DNA of 64,000 nt. Origin: Spisula solida (lineage: Eukaryota; Mollusca; Bivalvia; Venerida; Mactridae). Shown here piece after piece: positions 1 through 11,530 of this stretch (positions are counted from its first letter, which is position 1; each line of letters begins with the position of its first letter). The stretch spans positions 33,286,551 to 33,350,550 of the forward strand of contig OX365945.1 of NCBI GenBank assembly GCA_947247005.1, in the 5' to 3' direction. Under the pieces are notes generated by a model, which was not told where the DNA came from, ran no database searches, and worked only from the letters and a program-made list of their open reading frames with translations. The translations under genes were made by a program, and so were the position numbers.

Positions 1-720
1 AGCCTTATCTCAGTTATATATTACTTGATGTCTGTTATTTTCTTGCCGATATCAACTATGCTATGAATTTTTATGTTTACTTTTTGACTGGAACGAAATT
101 TAGAGATGATGTTCGAAGAATATTATGTAGGAAGCATGCTCTTAGCAGGAGTTCATCAAACAGGTTCAATTCTCGTACCGGTAACTCAGCGCATTCATCT
201 GTTAGCATAATTCAAACCTCTTAGTTTTGTTTGAATATTATTTCCTGTTTCCCTCTTCCCCCATCCATCAAACGTTTGTACCAACTGTATTAAAAGTAAT
301 ATCCCACTAACCTCCTTGTAACATTTCACGATTCCAGTCACGTTTATGTCTGTGTGAGAGCCATAGCGCGGTCAACAAAAGGTTTTATCGCAGATTTGTG
401 CGCCGCGTAAAAGCCGGACGTCGTCAGTTCGTGCACAGTCAAATGGACAACACGATTGACTATTACATATCATTGCGACATGACTTATTACATTAGTCTT
501 TAGTCTACTTTTTAAAATTTACATGCAAAAGTGCACAACATTGACAAGTACGTCAGTGTAAATTGTTTATTGATACCATTGCAAACTACAAATTATTTCA
601 TGTTTGAATTAAGGTAACCAAGTAGACAATGACGACATGAAGATTCATCATAACGTCATAGCAAGTTATGCATTCATGCTACCAATACAGCTAAACAATG
701 TTAAGAATTTTAAGTGTTAC
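1..720. other. Intergenic, nothing recognised
   Basis: AT-rich unique-looking sequence. I see no convincing exon, RNA gene, or repeat copy shared with the rest of the window. Confidence 0.4.
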
Positions 721-830
721 ATTCTCCTGACGAAGACCTTTTAGGTCGAAATATTGAGTAATAAAGAGTGATTTATCAACAAACATTATTGTGATCTCCT
801 ATTAGGGATATTTTACAACAAGAGACAATA
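721..830 (+). mobile_element. Possible Penelope-like element 3' remnant
   Basis: A short block, CTGACGAAGACC then TTTTA then GGTCGAAA (from about 727), is followed by an A/T-rich tail with ataaag. This CTGA.GA-stem-GAAA layout is the type seen at the 3' ends of Penelope-like and related retroelements and resembles part of a hammerhead core. Stem II (GACC/GGTC) is visible, with one extra A before it. I could not find convincing stems I and III, so an active ribozyme is not claimed. Identity rests on family memory only. Confidence 0.25.
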
Positions 831-839
831 TAGAGTTTT

Positions 840-1440
840 TTTGACGTGCGCCGACCAGCACTAGTTACTATACGTCTCAGTTAATAATTTTATTGATTGT
901 GGGTGCTTGTTTATCTATGCGTTTTGTTGCATTGCTTAAGCCTAGGTCCCACTGAGCAACTTTTGCCTCGTTGACGTACTCCCGATTGAAATTAATGAGC
1001 TATCAGGACATCGGGAACAGGTTCCTCGTTGTCCAGGGAAGCTTCGTGGAAGTCATGAGACAGTTTGTAATATCGGAAGGAATTGTGATGAATCGGGTGG
1101 TATCGGAAGAAATCGGGAAACCATCGCCGTTGTGGAATTCCTCCGTGGGACATAGGTTTCAGATGTCAATATTGTTTCGTATGTGTACATTGTAGTTGCA
1201 TTTGTAGTTCATGTATGATTCACGTAGCTATTCTTCGATTTGATTTTTGTTGTTGAGCACGATTTATTTATTCTGCTCTGCCTTCGTCAACTGCTGCATT
1301 TGTCTTTTTATTGAATAAAATAACAACAGTATATGAGCATAGCTTGCACGGGTCTGTAAACATCTATATCTGATAGGTGGGCACAATTCGACACAGAAAA
1401 GGACAGAGGCAAACCATCTTTTTGATTTACTCACTACAAT
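840..1440. other. Intergenic, nothing recognised
   Basis: An open frame of 74 codons (971-1195) overlaps a weakly repetitive stretch with several 'atcggaaga'-like words. It has no splice-site or protein-family support. Confidence 0.35.
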
Positions 1441-1443
1441 AAT

Positions 1444-1724
1444 TCGCTGGCTTAGAATTAGAAGGTTGTAAATACAAAATCAATGTTTTGAAAAAACAAG
1501 AAAAAAATGTCTGAAAACTAGTCTTTACTTGTGGAAAAACACGCCTTTTAAACTTTAGTTTGGTCACTTCTGATTTTCTTGAAAATATGCTCATAAAAAG
1601 CGCATTGAGATGCAAAGTTCAAATATGCATGAGTCTTATAAGGTCGTAACGTACGACCTTATAAGACTCATGCATATTTGAACTTTAAGATAGTACTTAC
1701 GACCTTCTAATTCTAAGCCAGCGA
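1444..1724. mobile_element. MITE-1 copy a, with internal perfect hairpin
   Basis: The ends are inverted: TCGCTGGCTTAGAATTAGAA at the left and its complement at the right. The interior matches four other copies in this window (7428, 9010, 38161, 60237). This copy differs in carrying a perfect inverted repeat, with 35-nt arms 1614-1648 and 1652-1686 around a 3-nt centre, so its right part is duplicated in inverted orientation. It has no coding capacity, so it is probably a non-autonomous DNA transposon. Confidence 0.75.
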
Positions 1725-2740
1725 ACTGGGCATACATGGTGCGGCTGAGCATTTGCCTCGGAAACAGCTCACTCGATGGCTAGTGGAAGATTTGGATGAG
1801 TTGTGAAACATCGGGAGGGGGATTCGTGAGGCATTGTGAGAAATGGAATCTAATCATAACTGATGAATATGAAATTGAACCTTCGGAATGCTGGTGTTAG
1901 CGACAATAATCTTTCGGTACATTGCTTTCCATGATTAATTACGCCATTTCAACAAACACTTTAAAATTGTTGCGTATAAAAACTATAAACAAAAACAATA
2001 GTCGGGTAGATGTCACAACAGGAAGCTATTAGGACTCTTATTCACCTAATATTATTCACCTCATATCATCTATGAGCGGTACTACTAAGGTAAGTAAACC
2101 ATGCTAGCAATAAATCAATCTCTTATGCAGTAACCTCCCTTGTCACTGCAGTGTAACGGCCGTGGCACAAACTAATTGAAATATTGATATTGTTACCGCT
2201 ACCGTTGATAGGCATGTGCTCTATTTGTTTGTTACTTCAAGTTACATGTCCTTTAAAAACATGTAGTACATTCATGTTTTCCAAGAAACAACAAGTACAC
2301 ATTCATTTTCATTATATTCCATATGCTTTTCAACATACTTACGGTATATATGAATGGGATGGTTAAGAGCATACCAATGTGAAGGTAATCATGCAAGGTA
2401 ATACGCACCAACATAACACCAAGAAGAGCGCTTTGCACCGATGGATCCTGGTGATATAATATCCAGTTTAATAGGCAAAATCTTTGATGAAAGACGAGTG
2501 TTAGCATTTAACTAACTGGTATATCCTGAAAGTTCAAACCATTTAGTAATCATGGTACATTGTACCAACTCGTGCCATGTTGACATATGTCAGATTCTCA
2601 AAACATCGCCATTTGTGCCATCCACCGTTCCTAAAAAGTCTCCCCGTAATGTTGTTATCCTCAGATCAAGCTATTACTGGTGTGATGTGATTTAGATATA
2701 ATGTCATTGGTACTGATTATTTGGGCACCGTTTATGTGAT
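1725..2740. other. Intergenic, nothing firm
   Basis: Unique-looking sequence. A TATAAAA word at 1975-1981 lies about 110 bp upstream of a good donor (AAG|GTAAGT at 2089/2090), but no following exon keeps a reading frame. I do not call a gene here. Confidence 0.3.
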
Positions 2741-2741
2741 T

Positions 2742-2982
2742 GTTGCGATGGCCGAATGGTCTAATATTTTCGTACTTGCCATTGCCAGGCAATACACTAC
2801 CATAGGAATTTGGTTTCAGCTCGCCGTAAATTAATGATTTGCCCTAGTCACTGATCAACCCGGGTAATGAAGTACACTATTCAGTACCCGGGTTGATCAG
2901 TGACTAGGGCAAATTATTAATTTACGGCGAGATGAAACCAAATGCCTATGTACAATATGGGTTCGAATCCCACTATAGGTGC
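2742..2982 (+). repeat. tRNA-like sequence (pseudogene or SINE head), split by an insertion
   Basis: The left part (2742-2800) begins GTTGCGATGGCCGAATGGTC, a box-A-like, leucine-tRNA-like start. The right part (2951-2982) contains box B, GGGTTCGAATCCCA. Between them sits the 150-bp palindromic element described next. With that element and one copy of a 3-bp repeat removed, the two halves form one tRNA-length unit. The 3' end does not pair well with the 5' acceptor strand, so this is a decayed tRNA-derived sequence rather than a working gene. Confidence 0.55.
2801..2950. mobile_element. Palindromic foldback element inserted in the tRNA-like sequence
   Basis: Almost the whole element is one inverted repeat. 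Arms of about 67 bp start CATAGGAATTTGGTTTCA and are separated by a short spacer near 2868-2882. The trinucleotide TAC occurs immediately on both sides (2798-2800 and 2951-2953), consistent with a 3-bp target duplication. A one-armed relative lies at 56161-56236. There is no coding potential. Confidence 0.75.
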
Positions 2983-3089
2983 AAACTATTGATAAATTTC
3001 GTATGGCTCACAATACCTTATAAGGGATCTCAAATATACAGAACGATTTAAATGGTAACATGCGTGTAACCCTCAAATGGTACTATGAA

Positions 3090-3600
3090 CAACAGTATTT
3101 GTTTCTATCTACGGAACGCTCAAACAGTGTGTGGTAATATCTAAGGAACACTTTAAAGTAAAACGTACTCAGTTAAAGTCTTTTTTCAGACATGCGTCCG
3201 TTCAACCGACGGTACATTTATGCCCCGATATTTTTGAGTCGCAAGTCGACTGCTAACACTGCTTCGCTGGGAGTCATTGCACATTGTCTTTTGACGCTCT
3301 CATGTGCTTGATAAAATGTATTAAACTTGTCATGTTGTTTGTTAATATGTATGAGATGTTCCAAACGTATTTGGTAATATATATATCGAGCGCTCAAACC
3401 GTATCAGGTAATCTATGGAACGCCCAAACAGTATTTGGTAATATCTGCGGAACACACTATGTTACTTGGGACTAGATCTATGTGTGAGACGCTCAAAAAG
3501 TACTTGGTAATACGTAAGGAACTGTAATGTATAAAGAACACTTAAAACTCAAACAGTTTGTTATATCTATGAAACACTCAAATACAGTGTAGCAATACCA
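3090..3600. repeat. Degenerate ~38-40-bp tandem repeat
   Basis: Diverged units carry the theme 'ggaacgctcaaacagtatt' then 'tggtaatatct'. They recur at roughly 38-40-bp spacing, clearest at 3110-3160 and 3395-3560. Copies are heavily mutated, so the array is old. Confidence 0.5.
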
Positions 3601-5018
3601 CGTGGCTTTTTGCTACAGGTCCAATACGAAATTTGCTTCATTTCGAAAACAAAAATAGCTTGAAACAGGTTTCACAGGGTGTTTGTTTTCGCTTTTTCGA
3701 CAAAACAATACGAAAATGCAACAATGTAAAAAGATACGACAAATTTGTCGTACGACATTGCATAAATCAGCCACCATAGAGTCCATCCCTTCCTTGCCGA
3801 CGACCATGACTTTGCAGTTCTCATCCACTAAATACCAAACCACGAACGTTCGTTAACACTTACCATTCCCCATACACATGTAATTAACATTATTCTTGTC
3901 CACAAATTGCGCATAATAGGAACTTGGTACTTGCATGGAATGTTTCTTGACGTCAAGTATACAAACCAGGCTTAACAATACTATTAGCAGCAGTAATGTA
4001 CAATATTTTATATATGTAAGGAGGCGGATTTATGCCATGTCGTTTATTCGCTTTTTCGCCACAACAAAGCAAAAATGCGAAAATGTAACAATGCGAAAAC
4101 TGAGTCGACTTTGTAGTATCTTTGCATTGTTTCCTTTTCGCATTGACGTGGCGAAAAAGCGAAAACACGACAGATCAAGGGCGACAATACGAAACCAAAA
4201 ATGTGTCGTGTTTTCGCCTTATATCTGTCGCATTTTCGCTTGGTCGCCACAACAAAGCGAAAATGCGAACATGTAACAATACGAAAAGGTCGACCTAATC
4301 GTATCTTTGCATTGTTACATTTTTGCTTTGTTGTGGCGACAAAGTGAAAATGCGACATTGCGATAATGTAATACTAGTATTTGCGAAAAAGTCGACATTG
4401 TCGTGTTTTCGCATTGTAACATTTTCGCCACGAAAAAGCAAAGATACGACAGATGTACGGCGAAAACACGACACAATTTTGGTGTCGTATTGTCGGCCTT
4501 CATCAGTCTTATTTTCGCTTTTTCGCCACAACAATGCGAAAATGCAACAATGTAAGGATAGGACAAACTTGTTGTACTTTCGTTTTTTTTGCTTTTTCGC
4601 TTTGTTGTGGGGCAAAAGCGAAAGTACGACATGGCATAAATCAGCGACCATAGATTCCACCCCTAGCTTGCCGACGACCGCGACTTTCAAGTTCTCATAC
4701 ACTAAATATCAAACCTCGAACGTTCATTAACACTTACCCAATCCTTACATAATTAACATTATTCTTCTCCGCAAATTGCGCAATATAGGAATTTCGTGCT
4801 TTCATGGAATGGAAATAACCATGACTTCTTGACGTGAATGTACAAATCAGGCTTGGCAGTACTACATTTTTGTAATAGCAGCACTACTGTACAGTTTTCT
4901 ATATTATGTATGGTGGCTGATTTATGCCATGTCGTACTTTCGCTCTTTTGCATTTTCGCTTTGTTGTGGCAAAAAAACGAAAATACGACATGACATAAAT
5001 CAGCCACCATACATAATA
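3600..5018. repeat. Field of gcgaaa/tttcgc palindromes with a ~870-bp direct duplication
   Basis: Two related blocks, 3765-4040 and 4634-4936, are direct copies about 870 bp apart. They share the words cataaatcagc, gccgacgacc and tttatgccatgtcgt. Between and around them are many short inverted segments built from TTTTCGCTTTGTTGTGGC and its complement. The right end (4902-5018) is itself a near-perfect palindrome with arms of about 45 bp. Several open frames of 66-135 codons cross the field on both strands, but they are by-products of the self-complementary repeat. This is best read as tandem or nested copies of one foldback element. Confidence 0.65.
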
Positions 5019-5345
5019 CTATCTGCCTTGGTCAGTATGATTATATGGTATTGAATACTAGACGCTGGCAGACTATATGATATATGCCATCCGGTGTATA
5101 AAATGTATGTTTCGCAAATGACATTGACAGCCAAGAGGTTCGTTATTTGCTTACACGCGTTCATTAAGCGTTTCCATGGATTAGTCGATTGTCGTTCCGC
5201 AAATACTTATCGTTGTATCAATCAAGTGAATTATATGCCTACTGTATCAATGTATGATTTTCCTGGCGTTACGCACAATGTTGCGACTATTTTCTGTAAA
5301 ATGACGTTGACGTTACTAGTCTTTTAGTGCAAAATGTACGACACA
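5019..5345. other. Intergenic, nothing recognised
   Basis: A short unique spacer between the palindrome field and the next MITE. A 77-codon open frame (5094-5327) has no supporting signal. Confidence 0.35.
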
Positions 5346-5352
5346 CACATTA

Positions 5353-5659
5353 TACACCTATCAATGTTTTCCCCCAGGGGGGGGGGGGGGAGTGGCGGGC
5401 TGACCCAGGGGAATATGACATTTTTACTTTTTCAAAGTCTAAATTCCCACCCTAGAGCAAGGGCAATTTGTCAAAATCCCCTCACTGGGAGATGCTTAAC
5501 ATACCCCCCGGGATCAACATTTCGGCCAAAGTCAAAATTTTCCGGGACTCAGCACCATTTTGTCTGTTAAATTCCCACCTATCGGGAACAGCCTTCTGTC
5601 AAAAGTCCCGTGTATGCCCGCCGCCCCCCCCCCCCCCGGGGAAAACATTGATAGCTGCA
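5353..5659. mobile_element. MITE-2 copy a (poly-G ends, TTA target duplication)
   Basis: Inverted ends are CACCTATCAATGTTTTCCCC at the left and its near complement at the right. TTA flanks both sides. G and C runs sit just inside the ends. A shorter, reverse-oriented relative is at 62997-63198. Three-base TTA/TAA duplications are typical of PIF/Harbinger elements, so I infer a non-autonomous member of that superfamily. Confidence 0.75.
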
Positions 5660-5867
5660 TTACTTCACGTTGTAGTTTTAGCGTTATCTAGATATTGATT
5701 AGATTACAAACATTATATTGTATTTTAATGAAATGATAAATAGTTTAGATCGTTTGCGAGATAACAAATCGTATAAATTTAAAATATGTTAAAATCTAAT
5801 CATCAGATTTCGGTCAAACATGGCATTGCATGATGATTACACCCAACTTACTCCCATTCCAATTTCG

Positions 5868-6010
5868 TATTTTTCATTTATTATAAGAAATAGAGGATAT
5901 TTGTTGATTTTGGTGTAAGATCGTATTTTATTTCATCGAGTGATCACAGAAAATCAATATTTTCACGAGTGGCGTCATGATGACGTAACGTACATTTTAA
6001 AGCCCGATTC
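5868..6010. mobile_element. Fragment of 'atagaggatattt' foldback element
   Basis: The sequence aaatagaggatatttgttg, followed by 'tcatcgagtgatcacagaaaatcaatattttcacgagtg' in pieces, resembles one arm of the larger element at 23900-24820. The right boundary is unclear. Confidence 0.45.
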
Positions 6011-7427
6011 TGTGAAGAAAGCGAACGAAACTTATCTAACAATCGTTAAATATTATGAGTTAATAAATTTTGTCATCATTTTAAAGCTCAACATGTCTTA
6101 TTTTTTAGCTATTTTAAGGGAAAATGACGCAACACACTATCTCCGAAAAACACACCCATCTCGTTTATTAACATATGCACAACAGTCAAAATTACACAAC
6201 TAACGTATTCACGTTCCAAGACAACGCATGCAAAATTTGCCGAATTTTCAGTTCCGCTCAATAGAATAATTTAATATAAGGTACTGCGTCTGTAAAAAAA
6301 ATGTTACATATGACGCACGCTTTTTCGGCATTTGTTACACACAATTGGTGTGTTTTTACGTTTTAACGTTATTAAACTATTACACTTTTAATAATTTATT
6401 AAAGCCCTATAATTTCTGTGTATTTTGATACTTTTGTGAAGAAAATAGGATGAATAGTAATTAAATACTTCACATTTTTAATTATCACAATAACGAATTT
6501 TAGCATGGGTCGCAACTTTTGACGTTACGTCGTTACGTTTCTTTTTCTGAACGATACTGGAACCAGCTTCTAAAACAGTGAAAATAACAAAGTGGTAATT
6601 TCACTGGTAATTTCACTGTTATTTTCACTGTTATTTTCACTGAAAAATCTCCGTAATCCATTGAAAGCAAATAATAAAGTTTTGTTCTTTGTTGTATATT
6701 AAAATTAAATCATTTTAGACCTCTTAACGCAGGGAGGCAATCTAGCACTCCGTTGATGATTAAAAATCATTTATTTACCGCTAAACTGAACAGACACAAC
6801 ATGTTTATTTCAAATTTGATATACATTATGACGGATACTTTCAGGTAACCTGACCTTAGGGACCCAGCTTTATGCAAGATGGATTGAATCTATATGTATA
6901 TACAAATTACATTAAAACATCTAATTTAAAATCATTAAAAAACCCTCTCAACTGTATCCACCTTTCTACAGAAACACGGTCGGTCACATTATAGATGTTC
7001 ATTATATACTAGATGCTTTTAACTGCAACCATAGGTGCACGTGGTAACCTTAATCAGGCAACAGCCAGTATAAATGTGTCGAATAATATCACTGGTTAGT
7101 TTTGGTGACCACAAAGACGTATCCGTAATCTGAAAATATAGACTTGGTTGGGCATTTGTAATCGGATGAAATAAATCCATTTTATAAGTGTAGTACATGT
7201 ATAATCTCACATTTAAACACTTAACATCAACCTCATTTTTTAAGCCTCCGACAAATATTCAACAATTAAACTAAATAGCTAAGACAGTATATTTGTTTTC
7301 CTATACGGTTTGGATTTCTTGCAGGCAAATATCTAGTTTTTTGTCTGGTTCCGGTATGTTTTGGTTCTGCACATTTCCCCCGTACAACGAAACTTATCGT
7401 AAGACATCCCTTTGTCGTATCTTATAT
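6011..7427. other. Intergenic with a small tandem motif
   Basis: Mostly AT-rich unique sequence. At 6573-6650 a short imperfect tandem of 'tttcactgttat' type occurs, preceded by its inverse. No exon or RNA gene is recognised. Confidence 0.4.
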
Positions 7428-7541
7428 CTGAAGTTAAAAAGCCCGTTTTTAAAATAATAAAGAGTAGTTTTCAGACAGTTTTTTCTTGTTTTCTCAATGT
7501 ATTGATTTTGTACTTACGACCTTCTAATTCTAAGCCAGCGA
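7428..7541 (-). mobile_element. MITE-1 copy b, truncated
   Basis: Only one end is present: the inverted end finishing AAGCCAGCGA at 7541, plus about 90 bp of the shared interior (gttttcagacagttttttct). The other end is missing. It lies in reverse orientation relative to the copies at 9010 and 38161. Confidence 0.7.
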
Positions 7542-8505
7542 TATATTCTGACCGATCATACTATGTAACGGAGACATATCTGTCAGCGACTAAAATGATG
7601 CCGCCGGTGATATGTCGATTTTACTTATACTTAAACAGATGTGATTTACTGTATACTCATTGAATAAGCTCGGTGAATGGGAACCTAATTTTCTTCATTC
7701 TTTACTTATGTTCGTAAACATGAATTTCCTTTCATTGATTCGAATATTATTACCCTTCCTGTGATCTTCACAGATCTATACCATAGATCTACTACATTAA
7801 ACAACAAACACTTTATAACTTATTATATAGTATAATTGTAATAAGCACTTGGGCAAGCTAGCTTACTTTCTATTATCAATACATTCATCATTCTATCAAC
7901 AAAAGTTCATCTCATAAATATGCATACACATTAATATACCAACATCATCTCATATACATAAAGTACATGTAACAAATTTATAGCACATAACACGCATCTT
8001 TCCCCATTTTTATGAACTAAAAATTATACGTCTTGTAAGCTCTAAGTGCCCAAAGCTGAATGACCACATACCTTCAATCACTGCGCACGACAACTCGTGC
8101 GCTATGGTTACCAACATAACAAGTCCTGATTCGTGCAATCAGAAGATCTTAACCAATCACAGGAAAGCATTTTCCGTCTTATGCACTTCGCTTAACCGAC
8201 TGAAAATAAATCTCTCGTTTTTTGGCTCATCTTCCAGAACGAGTTAGAAAGAATGCATTGTATATCTGAGTAGCTTGTCCATACAAACTCATTAATTGCG
8301 GCCCGGCAGGTCTTATGCGATGCACAACGCGATTTGGCTATGGAGGAGCTCGTGACCACGTGTCAATACACGATTGGCTAATATGTCAGTCTGGCTAACG
8401 AATTTAAAATAAAGGAGGCGTTTTGTAAGAATGTTGTGAACTAGACTAATTCAATTTTCATCCAGAGCATATTGCACAGTCATGTGATCAATTTGGCTTC
8501 TATAA
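7542..8505. other. Intergenic; CCAAT and E-box words but no gene
   Basis: AT-rich sequence. Between about 8130 and 8400 there are several CCAAT/ATTGG words and a CACGTG, which are promoter-like. I find no TATA-donor arrangement or exon to go with them. Confidence 0.3.
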
Positions 8506-8518
8506 ATGCACGGTGTTA

Positions 8519-8885
8519 TTGTCTACGGGGAGCGGTCGCATAGAGGCATGTCGCGCGTTTCGGGATCAAGCGGTCCCAGGTTCGATCCCCGTCTGCGCCA
8601 CTGCTTAATTTCTCTGAGCAAGAATAACCCACAATGTTCCACTCGACCAAGGTGTGAATTGGTACCTGTTAGGGCGGCGTATGTTCATGTTCGATATTCC
8701 TGTGAGCCAAACCTCGATGTTGGCTGCGCACCAACCAGGAGAGAAAAAATAGTCTACACAGGGAGACTCGATCGCAGGTGTTCTTAGGTAGGCCCAATGA
8801 CCAGGGCAAAGTTAAAATGACAAATGGTGGCTAAACGGCTGAACTGCTGAAAGCAGCCCTCGAACATTGGTAACTGAACTTTGTA
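8519..8885 (+). repeat. tRNA-derived SINE
   Basis: The 5' part (to about 8601) has a box-B sequence GGTTCGATCCCCGTCTGCGC, typical of a tRNA-derived head. It is followed by a central region with 'ctcgaccaaggtgtgaat' and 'tggtacctg', a conserved SINE body that I recognise from molluscs and other invertebrates. The 93-codon open frame that runs through it (8506-8787) is not a gene. The 3' end is not sharply defined, and no clear target duplication was found. Confidence 0.65.
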
Positions 8886-9009
8886 CTCTTTTACGTAATC
8901 ATATAGTGTGGTACTGACCCAGATGTATACGCGTTAGTTGTCTCGCTTATCTGAGCAGCATGCCACATAAGCTCGTTCTCTGCTTGATAACATCCACTAA
9001 GTACGTAAT

Positions 9010-9244
9010 TCGCTGGCTTATAATGAGAAAGTCGTAAGTACAAAAATCAATATACATGTATTGAGAAAACAAGAAAAAATTGTCTGAAAACTACTCTTTT
9101 CTTATGGTAAAACAAGATTTTTAACTTGTTTGGTCAACATGAAAATAGGCTCATAAGAAGCGCCTTTTGATGCAGATTTCAAATGTATATGAGTTTTATA
9201 AGGTCGTAAGAAGCACTTACCTCCTTCTAATTATAAGCCAGCGA
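9010..9244 (+). mobile_element. MITE-1 copy c, complete
   Basis: A full-length copy with both inverted ends (TCGCTGGCTTATAATGAGAA at the left). It contains the shared interior words 'aaacaagaaaaaattgtctg' and 'aataggctcataagaagcgc'. It has no coding capacity. Confidence 0.8.
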
Positions 9245-9605
9245 TTGGTGTAAGCGAAGCGAGCTAGAAAAATGCATTTATCAGAGCAACATGCCTCTCA
9301 AACTACTCATTTTCTGCTTGATTATGTTCATCGAAATTGTTATTCTGAGCGAGTTATAAAAATGCATTATTTATCGATGAGCATACACCAAGGATTTGTG
9401 TTTTCGAGGGGATGAAGTATATTTGAAATCAACCAATTAACGGATTCGGGGCAAGTTCTGGGTTTTTACAAACCAGTGGATTCATTTGTTACAATCTGGA
9501 CCAAAATCGTGAATGCAGACTATGCCGAAAAAGGAATACGTATTCGATTGCAATAGTTAATGTGGTTTGGTTGGAAGACATCGCAACCACATTACGCAGG
9601 AGTTT

Positions 9606-9913
9606 GTCTTGCGTTCAAGAAAACATTACGTGACACACGTTTCGTACCTGGTACGCACCTGTTATTCGTTGAACGGTATGTTAAAACACATGCTTTTCAC
9701 GTGCGCCAAGTTTGGCTAACCATATCCGGGGGTAGTGAGCGCGTATTGGTGTAATTAAAAGAAATGGTGGACAGATTCAAATAAAAGAATGAGAATAGTA
9801 AATATTTATACTTTCAATTGTTTGCCGCAAACGAAACATCGAGGTTTATATAGCGACAAAAACCCGTGATTTTTTAACATGTTTGCAGGTTGCTTTCCTT
9901 GAACGTAGCGCTG
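9606..9913. mobile_element. MITE-3 copy a ('GCGTTCAAGGAAA' ends)
   Basis: The ends are inverted and related to GCGTTCAAG at the left and CCTTGAACG at the right. The interior shares 'gtgcgccaagtttggctaaccatatccgg' (in pieces) and 'aaacccgtgattttttaacatg' with the copies at 20030 and 61003. A 64-codon open frame inside is incidental. Confidence 0.7.
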
Positions 9914-11318
9914 ATACAAAATGTAAACTAGAAAACAAGCCGTAGGCAACCATAGCTGTTTTTTATTTGTTGATCATCGACCAATTAAAACGTAATTTGG
10001 GAATTAAATACACTTGTTTACTCTTATTAGCTTGATATAATTCAGAACAAGGAACCAAGAGAATAGTTAATTTTCGTGGAATATACGATCGTATTATTCC
10101 GGTTTTGTACGAAAAAGCCGGAAGGAAATAGACATTGTAGTTTTTTGTATATACACGTACCTCCTATTTTTGCAGCATAGTTATAGTGCGCCCAACATAA
10201 ACAAACATAAATCGGTTTGGTCGACTGTGGCAAAATTGGTTTTGCAAATCACTATAGTAAACAGATAAGGTCAGTTTTGTATTTAAAACATAACTGATAA
10301 GTCATGCACATCTGATTAATCTACCTTTCTCATTATCCTGGGTGCACTATATATACCTTCTTTCTATAACAACTATTAGAGTACCACCCACAACTACGAA
10401 CATATATACTAGGTCTACTACAAGAACAATGTATTCTCTACGGGATGTTCTCCATTGCTCACTATATTTTCATTGACTGGGAAGCGCTGTGCTTATGCAG
10501 CTGCAGTCACCTGCTGTTTAGATCCATGGTCTCAATATTGCCTAGCGCTCACTGAAATTTCGGACAGTTCTGATTTCTTCGGTTAATAAACTATTGCAAT
10601 GCGACAAAGACCGATGTTATCCGCATGGAATAATGGAATTAGTCTGATTCACGACATTCTTACAAAATGCATCTTTTTTTGGATTTTTTTTTGAAATCGT
10701 AAACCATCGAGAACAGGTCACGTGCCCCTCCATGGACTTTTTACTTTATGCTATCCAATATACCTGCTCGCAAGTAACAAATGTGCTCACCAATATATAA
10801 AACTCCACAATGCATGGATACTGTTTGTTTAAAGAAATGTCGAATGTCAATAAACTATGTTATGTTGATGTGTATTATCATATAAACCATCTTGTCTCTT
10901 TTGGGTTCACAGAAAGTCTGCAATCTACATATTTATAACTGCAAGAGTCTGGAATAAGCTTATAAGCTTCTTTCTGAATGGATAATTTGTGTACCAAACA
11001 AGTACGTACGCGTATACGTTTCTGTATAACATTTGTGAACCTGTACTCAGAGGTGGTGGATTGGACAAAGCCTTTTTGTTTACGACATTTTGCCATCATA
11101 AGTTAGATTTTCGTGACAAATATACGCTACCCATATGATTCCACATATCTACTGCTTTGGAATGGTTCTGCCATGAGTGTTAGAGATGCTGAACATAATG
11201 TTTGAATCTGAAAAACATCGTTTGTTTCATACATGTTCACCCCACGACCACAGTTATAGCATTATACATTCACATAAGTTCGCATACTAGCGTCTGTAAT
11301 ATGAATACAATATAATAT
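9914..11318. other. Intergenic, nothing recognised
   Basis: Several frames of 60-75 codons exist on the minus strand. None shows a domain, signal peptide or splice signals. No repeat copy shared with the rest of the window was noticed. Confidence 0.35.
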
Positions 11319-11322
11319 TAAG

Positions 11323-11530
11323 TCAGACAGGGAAGGCAGCACTCAGCTTAACCAGCCGAGCAAAGAAAACATAAAAAACATTTAAGACACAATGCCCAAC
11401 TAAACAAGTGATGATCCTCCCATGTCCAAGCTGTCGAAATTCTAAATGAACAAGTTTCAGCAATAAAAAATCTGAATGCCCGAGCTGAATGACGTAGTTC
11501 CAACAGTAAAATGGCTGATATCATGGAAGC
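11323..11530 (+). repeat. Dispersed repeat R5 copy ('GTCAGACAGGGAAGGCAGCA')
   Basis: It begins ttaagtcagacagggaag and continues with 'accagccgagc', 'cacaatgcccaactaaaca', 'tccaagctgtcgaaa' and 'ctgaatgac'. The same ordered words occur at 33402-33806. Shorter copies are at 34538, 36355 (inverted) and 49845 (inverted, diverged). The class is unknown: there are no clear TIRs and no polymerase III boxes. Confidence 0.65.

Noticed and set aside
1975..2090. TATA box plus tiny coding exon (MSGTTK) and GTAAGT donor
   Set aside because: Both nearby acceptors lead to immediate or near-immediate stops, and the ATG context is poor.
3935..4730. Overlapping open frames of 100-135 codons on both strands
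   Set aside because: They lie wholly in the self-complementary gcgaaa/tttcgc repeat field; peptides are repeat-derived and similar on both strands.
8506..8787. 93-codon frame starting at an ATG
   Set aside because: It coincides with a tRNA-derived SINE, including its box B.
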